In this document: piece after piece, positions 24,967 through 36,420 of the stretch
Layout of the letters: each line of letters begins with the position of its first letter
Numbering within the stretch: position 1 is the first letter of the stretch
DNA from: Anastatus disparis
Taxonomy: Eukaryota; Arthropoda; Insecta; Hymenoptera; Eupelmidae
NCBI GenBank assembly: GCA_017163975.1
Contig: JAFFSR010000292.1
Coordinates: forward strand, 1,743,501-1,807,500
Length of the DNA: 64,000 nucleotides
Direction: 5' to 3'
Notes under the pieces: model-generated
What the model saw: the letters and a program-made list of their open reading frames with translations, nothing else
Databases searched by the model: none
What the model was told of the DNA's origin: nothing
Made by a program: the position numbers and the translations under genes

Positions 24967-25288
24967 TATTCATGTGGAGAACACCTGCATTGCGCACTTA
25001 CATCGAACCTAATTTTTCTCAACTGCGAATGCAAAACGAGAGTTAATAAAAAATTGATGAAAGCTTTGAAGATTTTCGACGAATGAGAAGTTTGTCGCCC
25101 GAGCGAAGCGATGTTCATAATCTTACGAGTCGAGATGATAAATTAAATAAAAACCATAACTGTGCGCGAAGCAAAGTGCTTTATGCATACTTTCTAGACT
25201 GTGGGAATGGGGTACTTTGCATCCAGAAAAATAACAAGCAAAGCCGAGTTTTGCATACGCAAATAAGAAATAGTACACTTTGTAACTA

Positions 25289-25381
25289 ATATGAAAAGGT
25301 TGTATTTACGAAACGAGAAGTTTACGGCTCGAGCCAAAGGCGAGGGTCGTAACGAGTTTCGTAAAAAAGTCTTTACATATC
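25289..25381. repeat. Hairpin with a GAGCC-GGCGAGG core
   Basis: ATATGAAAAGGTTGTATTTACGAAACGAG on the left pairs with CGAGTTTCGTAAAAAAG and the AT-rich continuation on the right. The loop carries GGCTCGAGCCAAAGGCGAGG. Related GCCCGAGCGAAGCGA words occur 200 bases upstream (25097) and at 47.3, 47.9 and 54.7 kb, so this is probably part of a dispersed repeat family. Confidence 0.6.
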
Positions 25382-26546
25382 AATTGTGAAATGAATTTTT
25401 TGCCATGAGAGATATAAAAGAGCAACGAAGTGGCGATTTTCAGGTAGAATGGCTAAAAAGAATTTTTTTCATATAATATTACATTTAAGTTTCAATCACC
25501 ATTAGTCAATAACATTAATAACTGGTATACATTGTATATAAAATTACATAATGGTCTAGAAATTTTGTATATTTCAATAAATATATTAAGTATCAGTATA
25601 AGCAATGTTGATTCTTGCAAATCATTAAGTTTTTTACTTATAAGAAAATTAAATTTGAAATTATTCATTCAATTATGAAATGAGCTATCTCAATTCGATT
25701 TATCCCTTGAATTTTTTTATTATTAAAATTAAAATCTTTCAATTAAAAACAATTTGTTTTGAAAGCTCAAGCTATTCAAAGTTCATGAAGGTATAAAGAT
25801 AATGCAAAAATATAGCTGATAATATACATAAGAATAAAAATTGCATTTTAGTTTAAATTAAATCTTCATTTTTAATTCTTCATAAGTTTTGAAATTGAGT
25901 TTTATGAGTTAAGTTTTTTCAATTGAAAGCTTTGATTTCAACTTTGATATATTTCTATAGTAAAATCTTTTAAAATAATTAGCTTGAAAACTATACAACT
26001 ATAAAGTAGATGCAAAATTTTGGAAACGCAAGGAATTCTTGATTTTGTGATGAAAAGTCGACTTTTGCGAATTTTACCAAATTATACTTTATAGCTTATT
26101 CGCTCGTGTCTTCAGGTACATTATTGTGATCAAATTTCACTTGCAGGTGAACTTCATTAGAATTTTCTCATTCAAACGTCTTTTGAACGTTACTACTCGA
26201 ATTTGTATTATTTTTTCTAATTCACATTTTAAAATTTAGTTAAATGCAATTTGTATTTTTAAAGTTTATTTTCGGTGAAATGTCAATTCATTTGAATATT
26301 ATACCCAATCTGTATGAAAAAGGCTCTTGTTTGTTGTATGTATGTTGTATGTACAACTAACATACTATAAGTACGGTAATAATTTTTCAAATTTTTTTCA
26401 ATAAAGGTTAATTTATTATAATTCCTTAAGTTGATATATTATATAATAAACATATTAACTGGATTTATTTAAAATATTAATTTGTATCTTTGAATTTGTA
26501 AATGTCAAAGTTTGATATGCTGTTTGTAACGTATATATAAAGCTGT
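25382..26546. other. AT-rich DNA, nothing recognised
   Basis: No gene or repeat could be supported. The tetra/octanucleotide repeat GTTGTATGTAT near 26330 is minor. Confidence 0.6.
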
Positions 26547-27760
26547 TTGATGACTCATCTCTTACTTTCTCCTCTTTCTGCTGGACGTCCTTTTTCTCTT
26601 TCCACATCACACATATATACGTACTCTCTCAACCTTGTTCTTTTAGATTATTTTTTTGTATTTTTAAAGCATCGAAATTCTATCTTCTCTTGCGAAACGA
26701 AGACGGACAGCCGTATACTAAGTGTATAAAAGAGAACGCAGTATCTTTCCTGTGTGTATGTGTGTGTAAATATATATATAAATGGGTTATTCGTGTCGGG
26801 GGAGAAATATCGCGAGAGAGGAGGGCAAAGAAAGAGCGAACGAGCTCGATCCTGCATCTCGCGTGTCAAGACATGCTTCGCTCAAAAAACCGCATGCTCT
26901 TTTCTCTCTTTTTCTCTTTTACTCGCTTCTCTCTGATGCTTTACCCCAAGCATCACACAAAAGTAGTTATATAGTTGCTCCATACATACACGAACTATAT
27001 GTGTATATACATTACGTTTGTAAAAGAGTTCGCGAAGACTCAGCAAAGATGGAAGAGATGGAGAGAGGCTAAGTTGAAGACGGAGAAAGAAGACTGGTGA
27101 AAAAAAATCAAATAAGATAAAGAGAAAGAACAAGCGAAGAAGAGAATACACGAGATGAACGAGGAAGGAGAAAGATAAGGTCGACTTGAAGAAAAAGAGA
27201 AGAATAATACAACAAGAAGAGAGAGAGAAAAAAAGAAAAAATAAAATAAATAAAAAAAAAACTGATACGTAAGACAGGATCGAGAGGGGAAGAAACTCAA
27301 GTGGAAGGGTTTGCGTGGTACAAGAGAAATAGGAAAAAAAAAAGTGTTCGAGCACTTCTCCGAGAGGAGAGTAAAAGAGAAGAGAAGAAGAGGATGAGGA
27401 GAAGAAGGAGGCTCGAGTAGAAAAGAAACAACAAGAAGAAAAGTGACGCTCAGAGAAAAAGAAGCAATGCCAATGGAAGGGGGATGAGGAGAAAAAAAAT
27501 GAGGACAAGAGAAAAAGAAAAAGCGAAAAAGGGCGTGAGTGGGAGAAGAGGAGAAATCGAGCCCTTGAACCAACAAGGAAAAGGGCTATAAGAGACAGCA
27601 GAGACGCAGAAGAACAAGGATAAAGAAGAAGAAGACGAGAATATTGCTAAGCATCGAAAGATGCTGTATACACACAGCTTCGTTCGCTTGGTTTATTCTT
27701 TGGCTTCGTTTGCGTTCAGTCCTCTTTTCCTGATCGACGGATAAATGACGTTTCAGGATG
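26547..27760. other. Pyrimidine-to-purine island with a ~550-bp polypurine tract
   Basis: CT-rich sequence at 26550-26690 gives way to A/G-rich sequence that is nearly uninterrupted from 27045 to 27640 (AAGAAAAAGAGAAGAATAAT and similar). The 208- and 178-codon minus-strand frames here read almost only Phe, Ser and Leu, as expected from any polypyrimidine strand, and I reject them as genes. After the tract, 27660-27770 is complex and CpG-containing. A transcribed or regulatory region, or a triplex-forming tract, is plausible. Confidence 0.55.
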
Positions 27761-27989
27761 CACGATCGAGACGGCTTGATCTTATTTAAAAACGCTTTTT
27801 ATAGAACGTAAACAAGATATGCATGATTAACTTTTACTTATCTTTCTTTTTAGGATTTAGAATACTTGAACGAATAATAAGATGAATTTCAAAAGATAAT
27901 TTATATTTATTAAATTATTCAACAATAAGAATTTATAAGTTCAATCATATCAGGAGCATTAATTTTGTCTCAGCTTTAAATACAATCTT

Positions 27990-28340
27990 TTATAATAAAA
28001 AAACTTTAACAGAAAATATGATTTTAAAGAATATATTCTCTGTATGAAATTCTACTGAATAGATCAGTGAAAATCGCCGCACTGAAAGTTCAGCTAAAAT
28101 TTCACTGAAATATCCGCTATTTGAAAGTAGTAAAGAAATTCCACTTTATAATCAGAAGAAATTTCAGTGAACTTGAATGTGAATGTTTAAGCTCATTTCC
28201 CCAGTAAAATCAATCAGAAGAAATTTCAGTGAACTTCAGTAAAAATGTGAATGTTTCATAAGCTATTTCATTATTTCATTCAATAAAATATCGCTGAAGT
28301 TCAGTGCAGCGATTTTCATTTAAATTGAGAGAAATTTCAC
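27990..28340. repeat. Short repeat cluster around TTTCACTGAA / TTCAGTGAAC
   Basis: A segment of about 45 bases containing AATCAGAAGAAATTTCAGTG occurs twice, at about 28148 and 28209. Inverted relatives (CTAAAATTTCACTGAAATAT, TCGCTGAAGTTCAGTGCAGCG) flank it, so the block can fold back on itself. It looks like a decayed foldback element; the boundaries are uncertain. Confidence 0.5.
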
Positions 28341-30731
28341 TGGATCATATGTAGAGAGTAGTTTTCGAACCATACTGTAAAAGCTATATATTAATCTTTT
28401 TTTTAAACTATGTGCATTGAAAAGCTATAGCAGATACATTTAAAAACAATATTGTGTTTGACCTTATCAAAAAAACCCGTTAAATTCGAGACCATAAAAA
28501 AAATGAAAAATTTTATTCAAACTACTTGGAAAATATGTTTTGGCCTTCAAATAAGGAATTTCTGCAATTTATACTTTTTTCTATTTTTTTTTAATTTTCT
28601 CAACTGTAAATGCATAAAAACTCGTGTAGGCTCATAAAATGAGATCGGAAATAGTCTACTTTGATCTGACTAGCATATTTATTATGTTATATTTTGCTTA
28701 AATCATAAACTTAAAAAATTAGAAAAAAAAAAAATTGATTTATAAGATATTTGCTTGTTCATTGTTGCAAAGTATTTTTCATCTAAAATCTTTAATTTTT
28801 TGAAATTTTAAGACTCAAAATTAATAGTTTATTTTAATATTTTATTTTATTAAAATAGATCAATATAAATCTATCTCTTCAGTTCTAATGTAGTCTGAAA
28901 AAAATATTTAAAAAATTCACGAACATTTAAAAGCATAGTGCTGGAGATGTCATTAAAAGCGCATCTCATAATTTATCCTCTGTTCGAATTACTATACGTT
29001 TCGTTTTTTTAAGATATAGTCAGCAACATTAATGACGAGACATCATCTTTTTTTTATATATGTATATGCAACAGTTGATGGCTCGTTTATTATTTTTTTT
29101 TCTTTCATTCTTCTGGTATTAGCTTTGTCACAATGGAGTGTCGCGTCAGGTCATGATACAAAAAGCGACGAGTGGAACAAAAAAAATATCAAACAGAAGA
29201 CAAATCTGTGACCGTGAAGCAGTGAAATCATAACCACCTTAAACATACTAGGCAATTTAAAATATGGACAAAAAATTATGTTTTTTCGAGAAAAGAATGA
29301 ATCGTTGCTTTTAAGGATGTTTTTAGTGATCAGTACAAAAAATATTAAATTCTTATAAAAATTATTTACTTCTCATAATAAAATATGACACGATAAAACA
29401 TTGTGAATCATTGTCAATTTTTAAATAATGTAATAATAAAAAGTTATTGATTGAATACTAGTATAAATTTTAATACACGCTATTACAGTAAATTTTTATT
29501 TATTATGGAAGTATACTTATTATTATATAATACATTTACTTCATAAATCATACATGACTAATGTTTATTTCTATAATTTAAGAGAAAAAAATCCAATATA
29601 CATTGAATACTGTACTTAAAAAACAAATACTTTGGATGCAACTTATGAATAAGCCAATCCTGATATTTTAGCGCTATACTAACTTGCTGTACAGAAGGGT
29701 AAATGACAAAAACATATATATAATAGGTTAAATTCAATGGAAACAAAAATAAAAATTTTTTTACTGTAGCAACAAAACAAAAGAGTTACATGTAAATTTC
29801 GTAGCAATTGATGTATTTTATGTTGTTCAACTTTAAAAGCTAAAAATGAAAACGAAAATTGCTTGTCATCTTATACGTTATTCATGCAAGATTTAACCAA
29901 AAAAATATCAAGAAATCATAATATGTTATTCTTTTTTTAAACTTATTTAAGTATTAAGTATAATTTATTTTTTATTTTTTTTTAACTTTTGATGTTATAA
30001 TTTTTTTATTTGATATGATAAATTTTTTTAATTTAATAATTTAAGGATTTTTATTTAAAGTTTTATCAATTTATTTTATTCCAAACAGTAATGGCCACTT
30101 TATCAACTGGAAAAGCGAGTCGAAAGTAAGATATAACTGATTTCTAAAAATGTTGGCAAGAATAAAGTATTTTATTCCCGCTAAATTTAAAAACTTAGGA
30201 AATTGAATGAATTATTTAAATTTTTATAAAATATTAATATTTTATTAATAAAATATCATATTAAACTATTTATTAAAAAAATCAATAATAATGATTAGAA
30301 AAATATGAAATTTTAATAAAAATTAATATGTTATAAAATTAATGAAATTTTGACACTAAAATTTCGATTTCAATTTTTTTTTATTTGGGGCCGCTTTTTC
30401 AAGTTAAAAAAGTGGTCTCACTTTTGAAGTAGGAATAAAACACAATATGCAACTCGTGAACGAAGCCTAATTTCTCCCTTGAGAAATTACTCCCCTTGCT
30501 TCGCTTGCTCGGCTCGCGAATAATATTCTAAAAAAACTTTTCTTCAATATATATGTAGTATAAGGCATTAAGTTTATTTTTAATTTAAATACGTACGTAA
30601 GTAACTTAGAAACAAGTTAAAAAAAATTCTTCAATCAAATAAAATTTTCAGTGATTGGTTTTTTTACTAGTTACATATTTTAACCATTATAAATTAATAG
30701 TTATATCGATTTATGTTCTTTATAAACTACA
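28341..30731. other. AT-rich DNA, no gene recognised
   Basis: No coding, RNA or transposon feature could be supported. Positions 30395-30525 are less AT-rich and contain CTTGCTTCGCTTGCTCGGCTC, the reverse of the GCGAAGCGAG words seen elsewhere. Confidence 0.55.
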
Positions 30732-31583
30732 GTCAAACATGAAATGGTTGATTTAGCGGAAGTTTTACTAATAGAATTTGTTTCAAAGTTTGAAATTTTT
30801 TATGGTATGGAACAGATGTCAGCTAATGTACATCACGTCAGACATTTACCAAAGATCGTAAGTCGTAGTGGTCTTCTTTGGACTATATTATGTTTTCCTT
30901 ACGAAAATTTGAATGGTTAACTGGCTGCCTTAGTTCACAGCAACAATTCAGCTCATTTACAAATATGTACAGGTGTATCTTTGTATATGAATTTAAGAGT
31001 GTTAAAGAGTAAATCATGCATATTAAGTAGTTTTACTGCATCTTATTGCAATCAGGTTTTGTCAAATACTAAAAAGAGAAAATATATTTCTATTTCAGAA
31101 TCTATTAAAATTGTAGGTATACTTATTCCATTAAAAAAATTTCCAAATGAGATAAGCGCTATGATTAGAAACGTTGTCAATCGAAACATTTATATTTTTA
31201 AAAAATTATTAAAAAATAATGTATTATATACATTTGCATTATGTAAAAACATTACAACGAAATCATTTTATGTAAAATATGTAACAGAAAAAAAAAATAT
31301 TTTGGAGAGATTCAATTTTTTATAAAAATGTTATGTAACTGCGCGCCCATATACAAAGCAATTGTGAAAAACTTCATTATAATAAATCCTTTTAAGGTAA
31401 ATATTAGAAATACTAACATTAAATTTACACATCAAATTATAGAAAAAAGTGATGCTGTTAAAGCTATTAATATTGAAACATAACAATATGTTTGTTTTTA
31501 TACAAAAATTGTAGATTGTGATGCCTGTTACATTGTAGAACCTGTAAATATAATAAAAACGAATAAAAAGGTTCTTATGAAAT
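30732..31583 (+). pseudogene. Decayed CACTA/EnSpm-like transposase, C-terminal part
   Basis: The frame from 30732 reads EMVDLAEVLLIEFVSKFEIF, then YGMEQMSANVHHVRHLP, GLLWTILCFPYENLNG. This is the signature block (YG...NVH...HL...GPLW...FPFE..NG) of the transposase family found in CACTA/EnSpm-type elements and their many insect relatives. An in-frame TAA directly follows ENLNG. The frame then resumes through LAALVHSNNS and the open stretch 30981-31325. After another stop, shorter pieces ending near VDCDACYIVEPVN match the usual acidic/aromatic C-terminal style. In the active family this protein cuts and joins element ends. Here several stops and frame breaks make it non-functional. No element termini were identified. 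Confidence 0.8.
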
Positions 31584-31659
31584 AACGTTAAATTTTAATT
31601 TATTTGAATTAATTTATTATTATATTTACAATAACAGTAATTGTTAATCTAATACTTCG

Positions 31660-31915
31660 GCGCCACATTGTCATAGCAATATCCAATATATTAGCAATAT
31701 ATTTTCAGTACTATCGATTTATGCGGGGGATATATATGCAGAATATGTGGGCAATTCTATTTCCAATATATAAGAATAATGTGGGTTTTAGCCCTAGGGA
31801 TTAACAAATAATAAATGTTGGTGAAATATTGGAAAAATTTTGTCAATAGATTTTTAAATAAATGAGAAATATTGGATATTGTTCCACCAATATCTTGGCA
31901 ATACGAATTTTTTTA
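31660..31915. repeat. Diverged foldback repeat with ATATTGG words
   Basis: GCAATATCCAATATATTAGC on the left has a partner in AATATTGGATATTGTTCCAC on the right, with further imperfect pairing. The block is less AT-rich than the flanks (ATTTATGCGGGGGATATATA). A decayed MITE is the likely explanation; boundaries are approximate. Confidence 0.45.
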
Positions 31916-32458
31916 CGCAGGATATTCTTTTTTTTTAACGTTTTCTAATCAACCTCAAATCTTAATTCTTTTTTATTTTATTACTTTTACAAATATTATA
32001 TCTAACATGTTTAAATATCTGATTTACACAAAATAATTCGGTCTGTGATCTATATGAATTCGGTTTCGTAGTGTTGAAATAAGTGTCATATGGGATCGGG
32101 AGTAACGTCATCGTTAGTAAGGATTTAGGGCATAGAGTACTATGAAAATGATTAATAAAGAAAATTTCAAAATTCTTAATTGTTACTCAAAAATGTTAAA
32201 ATAAGTGTCATTAAACTTTTGAATAAATAACTTTGTAAATTAATCCTAACAGTAAGATGTTATGAAACATACCCCTTATCATAAAAATGCACTGATTCTG
32301 AAATGTAACGCTCTAATCTTTTAGAAGAATAATTATTTTGGATTTCGAAAAACTTCATGACATTAAGCTAAAGAAGTAGAACTTTTGAAATTATAAATGA
32401 TGTATAATACAAACATGATAACGAACTAAGATATAAAATTAAACTGATTTTTTCTTCA
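31916..32458. other. Upstream region of the secreted-protein gene
   Basis: AT-rich, with no frame or repeat recognised. It would contain any enhancer of the gene that follows. Confidence 0.5.
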
Positions 32459-32467
32459 TATAAATAG
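32459..32467 (+). promoter_or_regulatory. TATA box of the secreted-protein gene
   Basis: TATAAATAG lies 94 bases before the ATG at 32553. An initiator-like TTTCAG (about 32491-32496) sits about 30 bases downstream, giving a 5' UTR of about 60 bases. TATA promoters in insects are often found in strongly expressed, tissue-restricted genes. Confidence 0.6.
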
Positions 32468-32552
32468 AGGACGGATGAAATGAAATTTAGTTTCAGAAAA
32501 ATTCGTTATAGTATTTTCTTTAATAAAAAGATAACTGATCGTTATTGTTAAA

Positions 32553-34112
32553 ATGATTGCCAAAATCATTCTTCTTTTACTTATTGGATGTGCCGCGGTC
32601 ATGGTATTAATATTGATATTTTTTGCCTATTTATTTCTTGTCGTAACTGATATTAATATTCATTTGACATAACTATTGAGTTAAATTTTTAATTTTGTAA
32701 TAGCAATATTGTGAACGTAAAATATTATGTCTAAATTTTATTAAATACCTAGAAATATAAAGTAAACTTATAAATAATTACTGTTTCCAATATATCATAA
32801 TTTTTGTTCAAAATATGTAGAGAGTACAAGTATAAAATTATGATTACAACTTTAGATTCGTATTTTAACATTTGATTTTCTTTAGGCTGCACCTAGGAAG
32901 GAAGTGCTTCATGATTTAATTGAAGAATTAACAGATGTTGCGCAGGTGAGTGATCTTTAATTTGTAAACTTAATTTTTATATTCAAACACAATATACTAT
33001 TTTATGTAAGTTCTTTTGGTTTCAATTTTTTCTCATAGAGAAAACATTGTTTCAATAAAAAGTTTTTAAAATATTTTTTCATTAATTTGTACATATTTGG
33101 ACTCAGGGAGTCGAAAAAAGTGGTTTCCAGAAAATGTCTGTGAGTGTATGTATTCATTTAGCCAAATAGATCTCGAAAACTACTCGATAAATTTGCTCAA
33201 AAATTTGAAAAATAAATTTTCATAGAGTAGTTTTAAATTTTGAGCATTTTGAAAATTAAAATATTTTATTATTCATTTTTCTTATATTTTACGATTATCA
33301 TGCTGGACACCATTATATTGTTTAAGTTTTTTACATTGAAATCATATTTAAAAAAATCAAATTACTCACACTCAATGAGCTCTATGAGAAAGCATTGTGC
33401 CAAAGTACTTGGCAGCATTTTTTTCTTATTAATCTAAAAAAAATGTTATTTATCGAGAAGCAAAAAATTTCTTAAAAAAACTTGAATGATTATTAAATTA
33501 ATACCATTTTTATTTAAATCATTTATTTTTATTTTAAACTTTTATAACAAATAATATGATATATTTATGAAATCTTTTTTTAAATAATTTTCAAAATAAG
33601 ACATGCAATGCCCAAATTACTTCATTATTCAACTTATTTTTTATTTCTTTACAAATTGATTTATGAAGTTTCAACTAAAATCATCAATTTTAATTATCTT
33701 GATAAACTTGATTACATATTTCGCGTCTTGATGTTTCGCAAATCGTAAAATGTTCTTTACCGACATTACAGTTTTCCAAATTTTTTGTATCTTTATTTGA
33801 TAATTTTTTTAACTAACTATATCATGTTTTTTTTAGATAAAGTAAAATAATATTACAGAGATATTTTTAAAACTTTTGGAATCAAAATGGAAAACTAACC
33901 AATTTTAAAAAATATTCATAACTAATACTTAAAGTATAAATATAATACTATTTTAGATCCCCATCGACATCGCCCAGAAGAAAGCTGAAATTGCTGATAA
34001 AATAGTTGTTCAAGTAGGTGAGAAGATAGAAAAAGATATTAATACTGCTAAGAAAGTTGTCAAGCAAGGTCTTCACAATCTTGAAAATTCTATTCCATAC
34101 CATTGTCATTGA
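32553..34112 (+). CDS. Small secreted amphipathic-helix protein, three exons, unknown function
   Basis: Exon 1 (32553-32603) encodes a signal peptide, MIAKIILLLLIGCAAVM, and ends at donor GTATTA. Exon 2 (32886-32945) starts after TTTTCTTTAG with AAPRKEVLHDL and ends at donor GTGAGT. Exon 3 (33957-34112) starts after CTATTTTAG and ends at TGA 34110-34112. All junctions are phase 0. The product has 88 residues. Cleavage is expected near VMA-APRK, leaving a mature chain of about 70. The mature chain is Lys/Glu/Asp-rich with regularly spaced Ile/Val/Leu (for example AQKKAEIADKIVVQVGEKIE), suggesting one long amphipathic helix or coiled coil. A single Cys occurs in the C-terminal YHCH. I recognise no family. 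A haemolymph, salivary, venom-gland or antimicrobial-type secreted peptide would all fit. The TATA box and poly(A) signal frame the gene. Intron 2 is 1.0 kb and contains short inverted repeats. Confidence 0.75.
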
Positions 34113-34337
34113 AAATTCGAAAACAACTCGTGACGCTACTCAGTACTTTATAAACCAAGGAGTGTGATTTGGTGTTAAAAAACCCGTAATGGTTATTATA
34201 TCATCAGCTTCGTACCCGATAGAGCTGTATATGATCTACAACAATTTAAAAAAAATTATAATGTATAATTTTTACATTTAACAAAAAATTGTTTAATTTT
34301 ATAATGTACAAAAATAATTAACTATATTTTGTAATCA

Positions 34338-34343
34338 AATAAA
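34338..34343 (+). terminator. Poly(A) signal AATAAA of the secreted-protein gene
   Basis: AATAAA lies 226 bases after the stop codon at 34112 and before a T-rich stretch. It is the first canonical hexamer after the stop that I noticed. Confidence 0.5.
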
Positions 34344-35218
34344 AATTAATTTTCACAATCATTTATACTTGATATATTCATTTTCAAAGTTTATTGTTTA
34401 AATTGACTATTGATGCTTATCTTTTTGAATGATTATATGACAGTATAAAATATTTTAGTATTCATAACAAAATTCTTTATTTTCTAAAAATTTGAAATTC
34501 TATGTATTAATTAGATCTATTTAAAATTATATATTACATATACTTTTAACAACAATATTGAAAAATTCAGATAAAAAAAATTGAAATAAATGTAAACTAT
34601 CATAAATGTTATTGCAATAAATTTGAATAAATTACTTTTCTTTCGATTAGGGCTGCTTTATTTAAGTTAAGATATTTTAATTGAATTGGAAATAAATGTG
34701 AAAAAATGCATAGAACTTTTATAAAAATTATATAAAAAATAATTTATGTGATTTTCATAGGGACTTCATATAAAATTGAACTTATATAAATTTTATAAAT
34801 TGCATAGAATTTATGTAAAAATTATTATAAAGAATTTTATAATAATTTTAACAATTGTTATAATTTTTTTTAAAAAAGATTTATAAAAAAATTACGACTA
34901 CAATACACGAATTATAAAATTTTTAAATATATAATTAATTTTTCATGAAATTACATAATTCATTAAATTTCTAGCAAGAATTACATTTAATATTATTCAC
35001 TACACCACGAATGATGTCTTTTTTCCAATTTTATTATTGGCATGTGCTGTTTGCTCTGCAATTCCCATTTCATTTTCTTAGCATATTTTTTTGCGAATGT
35101 TATTAGAAAATTAAATTTAACCTTGTAATAATAATAAATTATAAATCATCCATATACCTTTGTAATATTATTATCATGTGACAATAATATTGAAATAAAA
35201 GCAATTTATTTAAAATAG
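34344..35218. other. AT-rich spacer with a signal-peptide-like relic
   Basis: Mostly featureless AT-rich DNA. At 35011-35066 two ATGs are followed, one base out of frame, by codons for ILLLACAVCSAIP, which looks like the core and cleavage site of a signal peptide. Uninterrupted reading is impossible without a one-base change, so this may be a decayed paralog of the secreted gene or a coincidence. Confidence 0.35.
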
Positions 35219-35985
35219 TGTTCACAGCCGTTTCATGGAGTCCTGGTCTAATATCACCTTCTACGCTACCCTTTTTAGGTTTAGTCCCAGACAATGAACA
35301 TGATTTTAAGGCTTTTACGGTGAAAATAACTTTGAATGAAAAGCGAGCGAACTCAGTAGATTTCTATGTCGAATTAAAGGTACTAATTAAATCTACTCTT
35401 TTTATGTACACTTCGGATCCTTTTATAAACTCTTTTATCTTCATATTTTATAATACATTTTTTTGTTTTATGAATAGTAACTAAATTATTTAAATAATAA
35501 TATGGGTATATAGTACTTTATCTCCATCTCCGCTATAATATTTCAGAGTAGCCATACTATCATTTTTATTGTCAGTCTCATCGTCCAAGGAATCAAGGGT
35601 AAACCCTCTATTCTAATGATTTCTTGGTTCAATGATTTCGCAACAATGACGAATAGTTGGTCTTTCAAAGTAAGTCATTCTTCGACTTATTTATGAACTT
35701 CTTCATAAATAGAAAACTGTAAGCTTGCGAGTGTTTCTTATGTCAGGATATTTGATGATCTAATATAGAGTCAAGTTTGAAGAGTATATTGGGTAAGTAA
35801 AAATTAATGTACTGTCATATACTGACAGAAACGATTTCTAACGAGGAAAACAAAACTCCACTTCATTAAGTTTTCTCCAGGCAAAGGTGAATCTACTAAA
35901 CATTAATAGAATTATGTATTCTTATAAACCACACTGCTCTTATTGTTGGAATAAAATTCGCTTCCCTTTAAGAGAAATCCACTAA
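35219..35985 (+). CDS. Candidate three-exon gene piece, unknown product
   Basis: Exon A (about 35219-35379) is open, clearly less AT-rich than its surroundings, and encodes FTAVSWSPGLISPSTLPFLG and further residues up to DFYVELK. It ends at GTACTA. Exon B (35547-35669) follows acceptor ATAATATTTCAG, encodes 41 residues (SSHTIIFIVSLIVQGIKG at its start, NSWSFK at its end), and ends at the perfect donor GTAAGT. Exon C (35881-35985) follows TTAAGTTTTCTCCAG, encodes 34 residues (AKVNLLNINRI at the start) and stops at TAA 35983-35985. Both introns are phase 0. No initiator exon was found; exon A would join a phase-1 upstream intron. The strong splice signals and kept phase argue for a gene or a recent relic, but AT-rich DNA yields such chains by chance. 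No family was recognised. Confidence 0.35.
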
Positions 35986-35999
35986 TCTACAGAGGAGAT

Positions 36000-36420
36000 C
36001 TAACTGATTATACATTCACTTCTGTGCGTGAGTGTTGTGCATCCTTGGGTATGTAAAGATATTTTTTCTCATACGTGCTGGGTAAGTGGCCTATAGCGCA
36101 TGCGTTTTCGGGGTGGTAAGTAGCTAATAGCGCGCGCCGCGTGTGTTTTGTCTTTGAAGCGTGTGTTCTAGTAAAAAGCGTTAGGTTATAAAAAATAACG
36201 TTACGCAAATCCGTTAATTAATGAAAAAAAGAAAACCACGATTTTGTTTGTATATGCATAAGTAGCGTCGCGCGGGCGAAGATGATAGGAGAGAGAGTGA
36301 GAGAGAAAGAGAATGCTTTACTCGGGCAATGGCGCTACTCGCTACTCTCGTGCGCCAACTTGCCCTCGTACGCAATAGTCAACTAAACCTTACTCGTTAC
36401 ACAATATACTATTATTAAAT
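36000..36420. other. CpG-containing, GAGA-rich island
   Basis: Higher GC than the flanks, with GCGCGCGCCGCGTGTG-type words near 36130 and GAGAGAGAGTGAGAGAG near 36291. No convincing reading frame. It could be a promoter-like region; it lies directly after the candidate gene at 35.2-36.0 kb. Confidence 0.45.

Noticed and set aside
26882..27576. Two long minus-strand frames (208 and 178 codons)
   Set aside because: They read the polypyrimidine strand of a purine tract in two frames at once; the products are almost only Phe, Ser and Leu, with no domain. This is a composition artefact.
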